A stretch of DNA of 64,000 bases, taken from contig NC_064672.1 of the NCBI RefSeq assembly GCF_023278565.1, positions 5,208,001 to 5,272,000 on the forward strand, written 5' to 3'. Positions 12,293 to 24,399 of the stretch are shown in pieces. Both the position numbers and the translations under genes were made by a program. A model generated the notes under the pieces. It saw nothing but the letters and a program-made list of their open reading frames with translations. It was not told the DNA's origin and made no database searches. Origin of the DNA: Colletotrichum lupini. Its lineage: Eukaryota > Ascomycota > Sordariomycetes > Glomerellales > Glomerellaceae. Each line of letters begins with the position of its first letter. Position 1 is the first letter of the stretch.

Positions 12293-12804
12293 AGGGAGAT
12301 CACGGAGCGCGCCTAAGAGGGTAAGTTGGCTTGGCTGCTGTTGTGCTTCACATACGTATGCGCTGTTACGCTCCGGGGAAAGAGCGGCAACGGACTTTCA
12401 TCTGTCATCGGCCAATTAGACATGCTGTGTTTGCACTAGATGTTATCGTAATATCAGTAATCAAGTCTTGCGAAACGTCTCCATTTCCTGACCAATTATA
12501 TAACCTCAGTATGCTGATGGCTGAAGCGATATGTTCAGTCGTCTACGTGTGACTGTGTTGCACGAAATGTGAGTGAGAAATAAGGCTCTTGACACGAAAA
12601 CTCAATCTCTCATCATACGTATGATTTGCATATAATGTTTCACAACATGGAGAGTAAACGACCCGCGTCGAACGAGAGGCTGTTACTACCGCCTCCCAAG
12701 GGCGGATATTTGAACTCCCTTTCCCTTCATGTTTTGTGTTATCTAACCACTTCTTTAATCTACAATGGTTCATTAACTAAAGGATATTCATCAAGAAACC
12801 CAAT
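12293..12804. other. Intergenic, presumed P450 promoter
   Basis: About 510 bases between the decayed gene and the P450 start. No gene-like frame was seen. The sequence becomes A/T-rich near 12730-12800, as usual upstream of a fungal start codon. Confidence 0.4.
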
Positions 12805-13795
12805 ATGGAACCTCTCGGCGGCAAGTATGCATCTTCAGCCTGTACGTCGATGTCTATGGCCTTGCTCGTATTCACCTTTATCTCTATTGTCCTCTATCTA
12901 CTAGTCTCCCACATTCGGCAAAACTCACAACTAAATATGAAGAAGACCCTTTCTTTACCCCCGGGACCGCCTCGATTGCCAATTTTCGGAAATTTCTTCA
13001 ATGCGCCAGAGATATGCTTCAACTGGTTGACCCATTACCAATGGAAGTACTTGTACGGACCAATCGTGCATTATGAAAAGGGAGGCCAGTCTCACATCGT
13101 CCTTACAACGGTCGAAGCGGCTCACGATCTTTTGAACAAGCGAGCAAGCAATTATTCAGGACGCACATTCAGTCCTTACGCAGGAGAGCTCGTTTGTAAC
13201 AACTACAACATTCTCTTTCTACAGTACGATACCCAGTTCCGGCTCCATCAACGGCTCCATGCTAAGGGACTGAACCCTCGCTCCGTGGCGCCGTACCATC
13301 CTCTGATAGAGTTGGAATCGCTTCAGCTGCTGAACGATCTGTTGTCAGAGATACAAGAGAAAAGCAGCGAGAAGCAAATGGGAGCTGCTGTAAACCCTCA
13401 CTGGCACTTCCGACGCGCAGCATCCAGCAACGTGAGCATGATAGCTTGGGGCTATCGGCTGCTGAGAGGCAATCCCGAGCATGAAGCACAAATCAAATTC
13501 TTCGACGTCGCTCCGACCTCGGTAGTCTTGAAGACTACGCAAACATGGTACGATATCTTCCCTTGGCTAAAACATCTTCCTTACGCCATTTCTCCGTGGA
13601 AACGGGCAGCAAAGGTCCTCTTCGAGCGCGAGGAGGCTCATTACTTGGGCAATTTTCGCAGCGCACTCAAAAGACCTGGTTATAACCTGAGCAAACAAAT
13701 TGCTAATAGCACTGATACCTCGGATATGGGCATGTGCGAGACCGAGCAGGCGTGGGTTGTTAGAACGTTAACATTAGCCAACGGTAATACTAGCG
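12805..13795 (+). pseudogene. Cytochrome P450, N-terminal part (split by transposon)
   Basis: Encodes the first 330 residues of a microsomal P450. A membrane anchor spans about residues 19-35, followed by the proline hinge PPGPPRLPIFGN (52-63). The frame then runs through helices A-H to the start of helix I, where the reading is ANGNTS at the element boundary. This matches the oxygen-binding motif AGxDTT/S, with Asn in place of Asp. The frame then enters transposon sequence and stops at 13837-13839. The other half is at 21159-21826. Joining 12805-13795 to 21159-21826 gives 1659 bases, or 553 codons including the stop, with no frameshift. Fusing the halves would give a normal-length P450 of the large fungal families related to the O-methylsterigmatocystin oxidoreductase type; substrate unknown. 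Confidence 0.9.
13791..13795. repeat. Target-site duplication TAGCG, left
   Basis: Five bases TAGCG directly before the element, repeated at 21154-21158. This fits Ty3/gypsy integration with a 5-bp staggered cut. Confidence 0.85.
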
Positions 13796-14005
13796 TATCA
13801 ATAAGTATACGACATAAGGAAGAAGCTCACAGAGGCTAACTACTATTAGGGTCTAAAAGAGGAATTACTAAAATCTGCCCTTCCCTCGAGGTATACTACT
13901 AGCGCTCTATATATACCTAAACTACTCTTTTATTACTTAGTCCCCCTCTTTATACCCCCCTAAGCTATCCCTTAACTAACGAGGCCTAATTAATAAGGTC
14001 TAATA
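13796..14005 (-). repeat. 3' LTR of gypsy element
   Basis: A 210-bp direct repeat of 20944-21153. It starts TATCA and ends TAATA, the RIP-converted forms of TGTCA...TGACA. It is more heavily mutated than the other LTR at its right end (for example CTAAACTACTC here against CTAAGCTGCTC). Confidence 0.88.
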
Positions 14006-14021
14006 AAGTACTCCCTCCCCT
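14006..14021 (-). other. Polypurine tract
   Basis: On the minus strand this reads AGGGGAGGGAGTACTT, directly beside the 3' LTR. It is the expected plus-strand primer of reverse transcription and sets the element's orientation. Confidence 0.65.
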
Positions 14022-17000
14022 AGGCTTTATCCCAAAGCCCGCTTATAGTTCGCATACGCTACGTTAATCCCTTACTTAGGAAGTCCTTAAATATATAGTA
14101 CGAGGGTGGGTATAAGTAGCGCCCGTTAGCCTAAGTATAGACCCCTTACTCTAGATAATAGCCCTATAATTCTATACTTAGGTCGCTCTTACCTATAGGC
14201 CGTCCTTATGACTACTAGTACCTAAGCGGTCGTTACCCTACTTTTATTCGCTAATATTAACCCCCTTTTAAGCTACTATAATTCTAAATTCCTTTTTTTT
14301 TTTTTCTTATCTATAGTTATCTTTTTTATATATAGTCTCTTATTTTTATTAGCGTCTATGCTACTCTCTCGTTACGTAGATATTATAGCTAACGAATATT
14401 TCCTAAATCCCTATTTTTATATACTCCCCGCGCCTAAGTAAGTCTTTTTTAGAATCGTTTTATAGTTATTACTAACTCGTTTTAGTATAATTATAGCCCC
14501 TAATTACGGCGTTGCTATTATTAGTAGCGGAACGGTTATTAGCGCTATAGGTGCGCTTAGTAGCGGCCGCGGTAGCGGTCCGTTTAAAAAGCCTAATATC
14601 CCTTTTACTTACCCTAACTTCGTACGTATATCGCTATTTATATACTACTTATACTAACCATTATAAACTCTTATTAAAAAAAAGAAGAAGGCGAATACTA
14701 AAAAGATCGGGGTTAGCTAGGTACGCCCGCTCCCTTACCCCGCTTACGTTATATATAAGGCACTCGATCCGAAAGCTAAGTACTATAATTAGCTAAGTTG
14801 GTAATTTATAGCCCCTAGTTTACTCTTTTATTTAATACTTCTCTAAGATTTAACGTGCGTTATATTAAATATACTACGCAGAACTATTTTTATAAAAATA
14901 CAGTAAGCGCTTAGCGCTATTACTACTCCGTCGCTTTTCTTAAGTATTATATTAATAGCGTCTTAGGTCCCTAAGTCTACGGAATTTATAGTACGAACCC
15001 TTTAGAATACTATACTTATCTCTAACGGCGACGTTTATAATTCGGAGGTTTATTACTCCGTTATCGCTCTATTATTACTATTACTTAGGTTATTAATATT
15101 ACTCTATAGCTCTAATAGACTTACCGAATCGCCGCTAGTAATGCGTAGAGGGTATTTAAGCGCGCTAATAAGGAGGCCCGCTCGACCCCTATTATTAATA
15201 ATAATAACGATAAAGTAGCTACGAGCTCCTCCCGCGCTACGTTTTCGTCCCGTAACGATATTATAATCGTATTACTTCGTACTATTTATAATAAAGTGCG
15301 CCGCTCTAATAATATTTTAGCTACTATATAGTTACCCCGCTTATGCTCCGTATTCGTAGCTAATTATTTATAAATTCGCTAATAATAAGGAGATTATTTT
15401 TTTTATAACGACCTTTAGGATAATAACTAGGGCGGCCCTTTTGCGCGCAAGGGCGGTCCTTTTATAAATAAGGGCGGTCCTTTTATACGTCGTAAGGATT
15501 AGGGAAACGGTTAGTAATTAGCGCGTTTATACTACTTAGTTATAGTTATATAGCCCCTTTTTTTTATTATTAGTAACTAGTTTGCTATGTTATTAGGCTC
15601 CTTAGGAGCTAAGGCGCGCTGCCTAATTAAAACTCGTTCTTTATATATACTAATTAACGCTACGTCTTCGATATGCCTAGCTAGCTCTTACGTATCTTCG
15701 TTGCTACTATATCCCTTTTACCGGATTAAGTATTATTACCTCCTCTTCGGCCCTCTATATTATATAATATTTTCTATTTTATAAAGTGGCTCCCTATTTA
15801 TATCCCCGATAAGTAAGGGCTTCCGAGGGGCTTCCTTGCGGTATTAATACGGCTCGAGTAAGGATATATAGAATATATCGTATATTTTATATTACGTCGG
15901 TACGTTTAGTTAATAAGCGACCCCCGCCGTTCTAACTATTAATTTAACTTCGAATAGGCCTAGATACTTATTAGCTAACTTCCGGTTAGGACGCTACCTC
16001 TTAATATTCTTTCTTAATAGTAGTACCTAGTTGCCCACTTTATACGATATATTTATCTTAATTTTATTAGCTTATCGCTTATACGTCTCGCGTGTTTTTT
16101 ATATAAGGGGTCGTAGAGCTTTTTAGTTAGCTCGTAGTCGGGCCGCACGCTTCTCGGCCGAGATATTTTATATACCGTCTCGAGTCCTTATTAAGATCGA
16201 TATAGGGTACGTAAGTAAGAACCCGAGTAGGGCCTTAATAAGCGCTTTACGGATTACTAAGTACTAGGCGTTATTATATATAAACTCGGCTAGGTAAAGA
16301 CGCTATACCTAATCTAATTAGTCCTAAGTATAGAAGTAGCGAAGGTACTATTTTAAGTATTAGTTTTACTATTCTATCTAACCGTCCGTTTATAAGTAGA
16401 ACGCGGTACTAAAATACCTCTTTATTACTAAAAGGTAGTAAAGATAAGTCTAAAACTTATTTATAAATAACGACCCCTTATTAGAGACGATCCCTTTAGG
16501 TATTCTAAACTTAGTAAAGATCTTTATAAATAAGAGGTCTGCGAATCCCTAGGCTATGAGGGTCGTCCTCGTAGCGATATAAACGCTATACTTCGTAAAT
16601 CGGTCTATTACGATAAGTACTGCGTCGTAGGGGCGCCTCCCGATTAGCGTAGTCGATACGAGTAAGCCCGTAATAAAGTCTAGCGATATCTCTTATTATA
16701 GCCTAACTAGGGTAGGTAGGGGGCGTAATAAGCTATACGGTTTATAATAACGAGGCTTCGTCCGCTAGTATACTATATAAGTATTAATATAACTTTTTAT
16801 ATCCTTACTTACTCTATCTTAGTAATAGTAGCGTTTTAGTAGCGCTATCGTCCGTTTTATATTATAATATCCCGCCGTGGGCGTATCGTAATATATTTTA
16901 ATAACCTCCCTCCTTAGCCCCTTATATAGTAATACGTAGGCGCGGCCGCCGTAATATAGTAGCCCTTTAGAGTCGTATACCTAGCTCTATCGTTATTTTT

Positions 17001-18295
17001 TCTTAGCTAAGCGAGGCCGTCGGTTCTTCTTAGTCTATTACCTATCCCTTATAAAAGCGTCCTCTTATTAAGTAGCCCGTAATCGACCTATTATTAATAA
17101 CCCCTCCTCGCCGAATACTATTTTAAGTACTCCTATTACGTCGGAGTCCTATAAAATAAGTAGCTCGCGATCTATAGTTTTAATAATAAGCTTAAGTAGC
17201 TCTCTAAGTATTACGCTATAACTCTAACGCCCTAGGCTCGTAGCCCCGTTATGCCTCTCGAGGTACTCCTTAGAGTTCCCTCGAGCTAGAGCTCTTAACC
17301 TCTTTTACTTACTTCTCTATATTACTACTAGTTCTATTTTTAAAATACTTACTATCCCTTCTACTTAGGAGCCGCTCTTACGGCTCGTCCTCGTATACTT
17401 TATTACTACGACTCTAAGGGGCTTTTATATATTTCTAGCGTTATAGAGGTCTTCCCTTATCTTTAATAGTAGCTCCTCTACTCTATTATTATTACTACTT
17501 TTACCGTAGTTAGGTCTTTATAATAGTCTATCCGCTAGGTTCTTTATACCTAGCTTAAACCTAATCTCGATATTAAACGCTACGAGTTCGTCTAGCTAGT
17601 ATAGCTATCTCCCGTTTAGTCTCTTTTTTATATCTAAGAACTATAAGTTAAAATAATTTATAAATACTACGACCTAATCTCGGCTATAAGTGAAGTAGTG
17701 TCGCTAGTTCCTTAGTGCGTTTACGATAGTTAATAGCTCCGCGTCTCTTATACCGTAGTAGCTCTCCGTATCCGTTAATTTCCTTAACTTATAAGTAATT
17801 AGGTACTAATTACCCTTAAATAATTACGTAATTACTAAGCCGATAGCTCGAGCCGAAGCGTCTATTTATAACCGTATAGGTAGGGTAAGATCGAAATATC
17901 GTAATATTAGCGTATTAGTAAATACTACTAGTAGCTTCTTAAACGACTCTACGGCTAGTATTAGTAGCTCTAATTATCCCGGTTTTGCCTTCCTTAGTAA
18001 GTTTATTAGAGGTGCTATTATCTTAGCGTAGTTACTAATAAATCTATAGTAGAACCCCGTAAATCTAAGGAACGTCTATATGTTTTTAACGCTCCTTAGA
18101 AATAGCTAATTTACTATAGCTTCGGTGCGCGCGGGTTCTATTTCTATATTTTTATTAAATACGATATACCCTAGGAATCCTATACGTAATATATAGAACT
18201 CGTATTTACCGCTGTTTAGATATAGGTTCTATTACCGTAGTTTTTATAATATGCTACGTACGTGCTCTTTATGCGCTACGTAGTCGTTACTATAT

Positions 18296-18672
18296 ATTAG
18301 GATATTATCTAGGTATACGATATAGACGGTATTAACTAGGCCGCTCAGAACGTTATTAATATGCGCCTAGAAAGTCGCGGGCGCGTTAGTTAGCCCGAAA
18401 GATATAACTAAGTACTCGAACTACCCGTATCTAGTACGAAAAGCCGTTTTCTATTTATCGCCCTCGGCTATACGTATATAATAATACGCGTTCTTAAGGT
18501 CTAGTTTTATAAAAATAGAGGTATTAAATAGTCTATTTAATATCTCTCTAATTAGCGGTAGCGGCGTTCTGTCTTTTTATATAATCTTATTAATCGCTCT
18601 ATAGTTAACGTAAAGTCGTAGCTCTCCTCCTTTTTTAGGTATAAAGAGGATAGGTGCTCCTACCGGGCTTAT
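18296..18672 (-). other. Reverse transcriptase core remnant (gypsy)
   Basis: The minus-strand translation preserves [29 protein letters not shown], and VYLDNILI around 18300-18330, with stop codons between. This is the clearest domain in the element. Confidence 0.85.
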
Positions 18673-20943
18673 AGAGGGGCGTATCTAGCCCCTAGCCTCT
18701 GTTTTTATTAAATAATCGCGTAAGATCTCGAGCTTATAGTTCGATAGTAAGTAAATAGGTCCCTAGGGGATAGGTACCGCGTCGTTTAGCTCGATATAGT
18801 AGTTATATAATACTCTATTTAGTAATAAGATAGCCTTCTTTTTTAAAAATAAGTTATTAAAGTCCTAGTAACGTAGCTTCTAGTCCTTAGCTACGCTTAC
18901 CGGTATTACGTCGCTATTTATAGCTAAGTTAATTACGATATGCGCGAGTATTATTAAAACTAAGTCGTTTAGTAGCCCCTTTTTTAGGGCGTCTAAGCGG
19001 ATATATTATTCGTAAATTAGATATTACTATTTCTTTTACTTCTAACTAATTAGCGGGTCGATATCCTCTAGCTAGGGGAAACCGAGGATAAGCGTAGGTA
19101 CTATAATATCGGCTATTACGAAGCGATATAGCTATATCTCTATTACGTAATCGCTATTAATAATTCGAAGCCGTAGGTAGTAGCTTCTTAGCGTCTCTAT
19201 CTATTTACCCTCGATATTTACTAGCTACGGTAATAAGTAAATTCGTAGATTAGTATTAAAGTTATTAAGTAGCCCGATACTAACTACGTTCTTTTTTATT
19301 CCCGAATCGATAAGAGCGCTTAGCTTCTTTTATACGTAGTTTAGGTATATATAGGTCGGGACGTCTAAGCGCCGCTTTTATTAATCGCTAGCTACTTTTC
19401 TTATTAAGATAGTATTCGAGCTCGTTACTAGTCCGCGCTACTTAGCTAGGGTAAGGTCTAATTAATAGCTAGCGGCCTTATACCCCTTCTAATTATATTT
19501 ATAATATATAACACTCGGGTAGCTATTAGTAAGGTACCTAGTTTTACTATAGTTATAGTATTACTAATACTACTCCCGCGGTTGCGGGTAATCCCTTATA
19601 ATATAGCTAGTCTCTTTATAATTATAATACGTAGTATCCTTATTAAGCGAGTTACGGCGTATTCTTTACGTATTTAACTTATTAGCGCCCCGGTATTTTC
19701 CTACTAGCTCGTTCGAGTTTAAATTAGAATATTACCTAGGGGACGTTCGTAGGCTCCCTATTAATAGTAAGGATTATTTAATATATCTTACTAGCGATAC
19801 TAGCTATAAGTAAGTTTATAAAAGTTCTATTTACGATACTATTACGAGGCATAGTTCGGGCCGTAGCTTACTTATTAGCGTAGAGATCCTCTATTTTTCT
19901 ATTAGGATATATTCTAATTCTATCTCGAGCTTATTAATGCGGCTAACGAACTTATCGACTTTCTCTTTTTAGCTTTACGAGGCGCTATTTAGTCATATAC
20001 TTACTACTATTCCTTAGCTAGCGGGATCGGATAAGTTATTTTATAAGAAGGTCTCTAGTTCCTCTTATATAACCTAGTCTATTATAAAACCGGGGGTCCT
20101 TTAGTAGTTAAAGATATAGTATATTTAAGAGGTTTTTATACTGCTATTTAGGTAGCTAACCGCATACGCTACTTTATCGTAGTCTATTTTTATTTATTAA
20201 GCCTATAGGTCGAAGCGATAGTAATAGTTAAAAAGGAAGCTTTATAAATCCCGTACTAATTTACTAGCGTATAATAGGTTAAGAAGGGATAGCGGTCTAA
20301 ATATAGACGTTCCGCTTGCGGCGCTTATTTAAGTTAAGAGGGAGCTAGTAAATAGGGGCTTAGGTAGTACGAACTCGTTACTTTATTATCGCTCGAGCGG
20401 CGCTTTAAGTACGGCTTTACTTATTAAACTATCTTTAGTCTGGGGGTTTACGTTTCCGTTTATATTAAAGCTAACGTCCGAGGCTATTATAATTAAGACC
20501 GTAGCCCTTAGCACGGGGGCCGGGCTATTTAAGGAGCTCCGTAGGCGTTCTAAATCTACTCGTTTTTTATATAAGCGCTCTTTATATATTATAATAAGGA
20601 TTTCTTTTTTTAATTATCGTTCTTATTCCTATAGTTTTATTAGCCTATCGCTTATCGTTCGGTTTAGGTATTAGCGAGTAAGGGTAAGAGGTTCGCTATT
20701 TTATTTAAAATTCGTTAATACTCCTAGCGATGCGGTCCTTTTATATTACTACTACGTTAATAGTTCTACTACGCTTCGTTTTTATATTATTTACTAAGGA
20801 GGAGGCGACTCTAGGGGGTCTAATAAAAAAGAGTCGTCTTCTTTTTATTATCGTAGTACCGACTACGCTCTCTCGCTACGTCTCGTTTTTATTAGTATTT
20901 TAAGCTTCTAGCCTAGTCCCCTTTATAAGTAGAGATTTTAGAC

Positions 20944-21153
20944 TATTAATAAGTATACGATATAGGGAAGAAGCTTATAGAGGCTAACTACTATTAAGGT
21001 CTAAAAGAGGAATTATTAAAATCTACCCTTCCCTCGAGGTATATTACTAGCGCTCTATATATGCCTAAGCTGCTCCTTTGTTGCTTGGTCCCCCTCTTTA
21101 TACCCCCCTAAGCTATCCCTTAACCGACGAGGCCTGACCGGCGAGGCCTGACA
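20944..21153 (-). repeat. 5' LTR of gypsy element
   Basis: A 210-bp copy of the left LTR, ending in a canonical TGACA at 21149-21153. Its last 90 bases (about 21062-21153) keep several TpG and CpA that are lost in the left LTR, so RIP fades toward this boundary. Confidence 0.88.
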
Positions 21154-21158
21154 TAGCG

Positions 21159-21826
21159 TCGCCACTCTATGTTGGTTCGTCGTTGCCATGTTAACGTATC
21201 CGCATGTCTTTGGCAAGGCTCAGGCCATGATCGATGAAGTCGTTGGTCATAATCGCTTGCCTGCTTTCGAAGACCGGGAGAAGCTGCCATATGTCGACGC
21301 GATGATTGAGGAAGTCATGCGGTGGCGACCTATCCTACCAGCTGGGCTGGACCATGCGGCCGTTGAGGAAGATGAGTACAAGGGATATAGAATTCCGGCG
21401 GGAGCGACGATAATTCACTCCCAGTGGGCGATTACGCGGGACAAAGAGGTGTATGGCGCGGACTGCGACGACTTCAGGCCGGAGAGATGGATCGAGAATG
21501 GAGATCTACCCAAAACCGCCTTTGGATACGGAAGACGACTTTGCCCAGGCAGGCATGTAGGCAGAGAAGGCCTATGGATATTGTTTGCCCGGCTCATTTG
21601 GGCATTTCGTCTTGAGCAGACGACGGATCCGGTCACACTGAAGAAGAAAGTGGTTGATCCGATGTCCATGATGCCGGCGGGCTTCGTTATTGGGCCAAAT
21701 CCTTTTGAAGCATTGTTCATTCCTAGGGGTCCATGGGTTGAGGGCCTTGTACATCAAGATCTTCAAGGTGCAGAGAAGGATGTTGGAAAGATCATGGAGC
21801 AGGTGAACACGGAAAAGAGGCTCTAG
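21159..21826 (+). pseudogene. Cytochrome P450, C-terminal part (split by transposon)
   Basis: Continues the P450 from helix I in phase with 12805-13795. The first open codons read VATLCWFVVAMLTYPHVFGK. The K-helix ExxR is present (EEVMR), as are the PERF-like motif FRPERW and the haem loop FGYGRRLCPG with the proximal Cys encoded at 21542-21544. The protein ends with a polar tail. ATG at 21188 could start translation, but the result would lack the oxygen-activating half and be inactive. The target duplication copy is at 21154-21158. Confidence 0.9.
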
Positions 21827-22608
21827 TTGCTTCGAGATGAGTTAAAAGTGGTCTTTTCTTACCGAAGATTGTGGGTGTGTCATTTTTAACACGTTTTCAC
21901 ATCGTTTGATTGCTTTAATTCTCCATCCTAGCTTATCTATCAACCACAAGATGATAGAAAGCGACAAAGGCCAAAACAATTACTAGGTCTTAACGATTGG
22001 TATACCATTCTTAGCCGCTAGCATTGAGAGTTGCGGGGTGCATTGAAGCAGTTTGGATATATGTCTTCCCCATGGGGTGAGAGTGGTTCTTGTTTGATGT
22101 TGGCCCGATTTTCCGGCTCAATTGAACCGAGATATTGAGTGCCGCTGACGGCCCAGCTGTGGAAGCGTTGATTCGGAATGAGTGGCTCGGGCAACCATTT
22201 GACGTTCAGCGACAACTATTCGGGTACCCACTTTGCCGAGTCTAGGTAGGTGTTATTACTCCTCCAATGGCAGTCGGACGTTGGAGGGTGTGCCGTGGTT
22301 GCGTGACATCAGGCAAACCGCCCGTGTCATTTACTGAGCTGTAAACCTGGAGAGACTGCGGCATCAAGACAATGAGCCTGGCAACGACGGAAACGGAGTG
22401 GACTAACGGGAGTTCGGACTGAGTTGAGGCAATTCAAGTGAACGGCGTCAACAAGCCTGTGTGCTTATAGACAAAGTCAGTATAATCTAGTAGCTACTTA
22501 TACAGCTCATTCCTCGGTCAATACATGTAGGTCCAAGTAATTCAAGGACAACAGCACGGGTTGAAACGTACATATTACTCATCAAAGGTGTCTCGAAAGG
22601 CCGAAATT
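21827..22608. other. Intergenic, promoter of rhamnogalacturonan lyase
   Basis: About 780 bases with no convincing frame. The segment before 22609 should contain the lyase promoter; no single motif is distinctive. Confidence 0.4.
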
Positions 22609-24399
22609 ATGAAGTTTCTCAACCTTCTCTCAGCGTCTTTCGCTCTTTTTAGTGCCTTCTTGACACAAGCGGCCCGGCCCTTGGAAAATCTTGGCCGAGG
22701 CGTCGTTGCTGTGCGCGCAAGCGACGAAGCCATCTTGGTCACCTGGCGTCTTCTTGGACTGGATCCATCAGGAATCGGCTTCAACGTCTATCGTGACACG
22801 GCGACTTCCCCGACAAAACTCAACGACAAGATCCTCACGAGCGGCACCAATTTCCTTGATTTTACCGCTAATCCGGATGAAATCAATACCTACTTCGTAC
22901 GGCCCGTCATTGACGGCAAAGAACAAGATGCTCGCGGATCTTTCAGTCTACCTGCCAAGAATGCGGTCGAGCCGGTTGTCCGGATCCCTATCCGCAGCGG
23001 TGGCGCTGTCAAATTCGTCTGGGTTGGTGATCTTGACGGAGACGGCGAGTGGGACTATGTTCTCGATAGACAGACTTCACCCCAGACTATTGAGGCTTAC
23101 ACCGGTAATGGGACTTTTCTCTGGGAAGTCAATCTTGGTCCAAATAGCGAGAATCAAAACAACATAGAGCCGGGATCATCGACAATTGACGTTGGTCATT
23201 GGGATGGTGTCACTGTTTTCGACTTCGACAGTGACGGACGCGCCGAAGTTGCGATTCGTATTGCCAATGGAGTTGTGTTTGGGGACGGGAAGACATTCGG
23301 CGATGGGGAAACGAATAACCACCAGTCCATGGCTATTCTTGACGGGCGCACGGGAGCTCTTCGCGCCTTCGCCCCGGTTCCTACGGATTACATTGACGAC
23401 GGACCGCTCGCCGCCCGCCTTGGTGCTGGGTTTCTGGACGGAGAGACACCCCATCTCGTTGCGTATATGAAGAACCGCATTGGGTCTGGCGATTTCAACT
23501 TGATGTATGTGACCTGGACCTTTGACGGTACATCTCTGAAGCAGAAGTGGAAGTGGAACCGGGGCGACAAGAATTTTCCCGACGGGCACAACACGCGCAT
23601 CATTGATCTCGATGGGAACGGAAAGGACGAGGTCCTTGAGATCGGCTTTGCCTTGAATGGAGATGGCACGGAGAGGTACACCCTCGGGGATCAGGGTATC
23701 ATCCACGGCGATCGATTCCATCTCGCCAAGATTGACCCGAATCGTGAAGGGCTTCAGGGGTACGGCGTGCAGCAGCGAAACCCAGATCTGATCTACGAGT
23801 ACTACTACGATGGGTCATCTGGCGAGATCATCTGGAAGCACGTCGGCAACAACGTGACCGACGTTGCCCGCGGCATGGTCGGTGACATTGACCCGACCCA
23901 TCCCGGCATGGAAGTATGGTCGTTCTCAGGAGTCTACAACGCCAAAGAGAATGAGCTCACAGAGTCGGATACTGAGCTCGCCCCTTGGCCCCACCTGGGC
24001 CTTTGGTGGGATGGGGACGAGCTACTCGAACTTTTCAACGATGGCAAGCTTGAGAAGTGGGATTGGGAAAATCCTAGTACTTCTAACAGTCTCCCTCGAA
24101 TATTGAGAGTCAGCGATTTCGGCGGAGTGACTGCCGGCAGATATCCTAACTTTATTGGTGACATCCTTGGTGACTGGAGAGAGGAAGTCATTGTCACCAA
24201 TGAAGCTGCCGATGAGTTGCTAATCTTCACCACGGACAAGCTGAGCGATATCCGCTTGTATACTCTGGCTCATAATCCTGCATACCGCAATGCAATGACT
24301 CTGAAGGGATACATGCAATCTCATCACGTTGACTACTATCTTGGAAAAGACATGAAGACACCACCGCAGCCGAAGATCCGATACACATTCGCTGGGTAG
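22609..24399 (+). CDS. Secreted rhamnogalacturonan endolyase, polysaccharide lyase family 11
   Basis: A 596-residue single-exon secreted enzyme expected to cleave the rhamnose-galacturonate backbone of pectin rhamnogalacturonan I by beta-elimination. A signal peptide (about 1-22: Lys, a Leu/Ala/Phe core, then TQAA) is followed by LENLGRGVVAVRAS, the typical start of mature PL11 proteins. A fibronectin-like N-domain is followed by a beta-propeller with repeated calcium loops: DLDGDGEWDYV (about 141-151), DFDSDGRAEVAIR (205-217) and DLDGNGKDEVLE (333-344). The C-terminal LYTLAHNPAYRNAM and QSHHVDYYLG are family signatures. The length matches bacterial YesW-type enzymes plus a leader. The frame is open to 22561 without an ATG giving a better leader, so MKFLNLL was taken as start. 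Together with the GH5 gene it suggests plant-polymer use. Confidence 0.93.
   Translation: MKFLNLLSASFALFSAFLTQAARPLENLGRGVVAVRASDEAILVTWRLLGLDPSGIGFNVYRDTATSPTKLNDKILTSGTNFLDFTANPDEINTYFVRPVIDGKEQDARGSFSLPAKNAVEPVVRIPIRSGGAVKFVWVGDLDGDGEWDYVLDRQTSPQTIEAYTGNGTFLWEVNLGPNSENQNNIEPGSSTIDVGHWDGVTVFDFDSDGRAEVAIRIANGVVFGDGKTFGDGETNNHQSMAILDGRTGALRAFAPVPTDYIDDGPLAARLGAGFLDGETPHLVAYMKNRIGSGDFNLMYVTWTFDGTSLKQKWKWNRGDKNFPDGHNTRIIDLDGNGKDEVLEIGFALNGDGTERYTLGDQGIIHGDRFHLAKIDPNREGLQGYGVQQRNPDLIYEYYYDGSSGEIIWKHVGNNVTDVARGMVGDIDPTHPGMEVWSFSGVYNAKENELTESDTELAPWPHLGLWWDGDELLELFNDGKLEKWDWENPSTSNSLPRILRVSDFGGVTAGRYPNFIGDILGDWREEVIVTNEAADELLIFTTDKLSDIRLYTLAHNPAYRNAMTLKGYMQSHHVDYYLGKDMKTPPQPKIRYTFAG

Larger units (their letters stand above)
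13796..21153 (-). mobile_element. Ty3/gypsy-type LTR retrotransposon, RIP-mutated, full length
   Basis: A 7358-bp element with 210-bp LTRs, inserted in helix I of the P450 gene. It lies on the minus strand: a purine-rich tract sits beside the left LTR, and reverse transcriptase reads right to left. Between 18672 and about 18296 the minus strand reads [36 protein letters not shown] and VYLDNILI. These match gypsy motifs including the active-site YLDD (here YLDN). By family order, gag should lie at about 19.5-20.9 kb, with RNase H and integrase at about 15.5-18 kb. A CCHC-like knuckle remnant may sit near 19.6 kb. CpA and TpG are almost absent throughout, and in-frame TAA/TAG are very frequent, so the copy is dead. 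GC content is only moderately lowered because CpC, CpT and CpG survive. Confidence 0.9.

Noticed and set aside
14551..15784. Open frames inside the gypsy element
   Set aside because: They lie antisense to the element's coding strand and arise by chance in RIP-mutated DNA.
13840..21130. A/T-rich block as a centromere or replication origin
   Set aside because: LTRs, target duplications and pol motifs show it is a retrotransposon.
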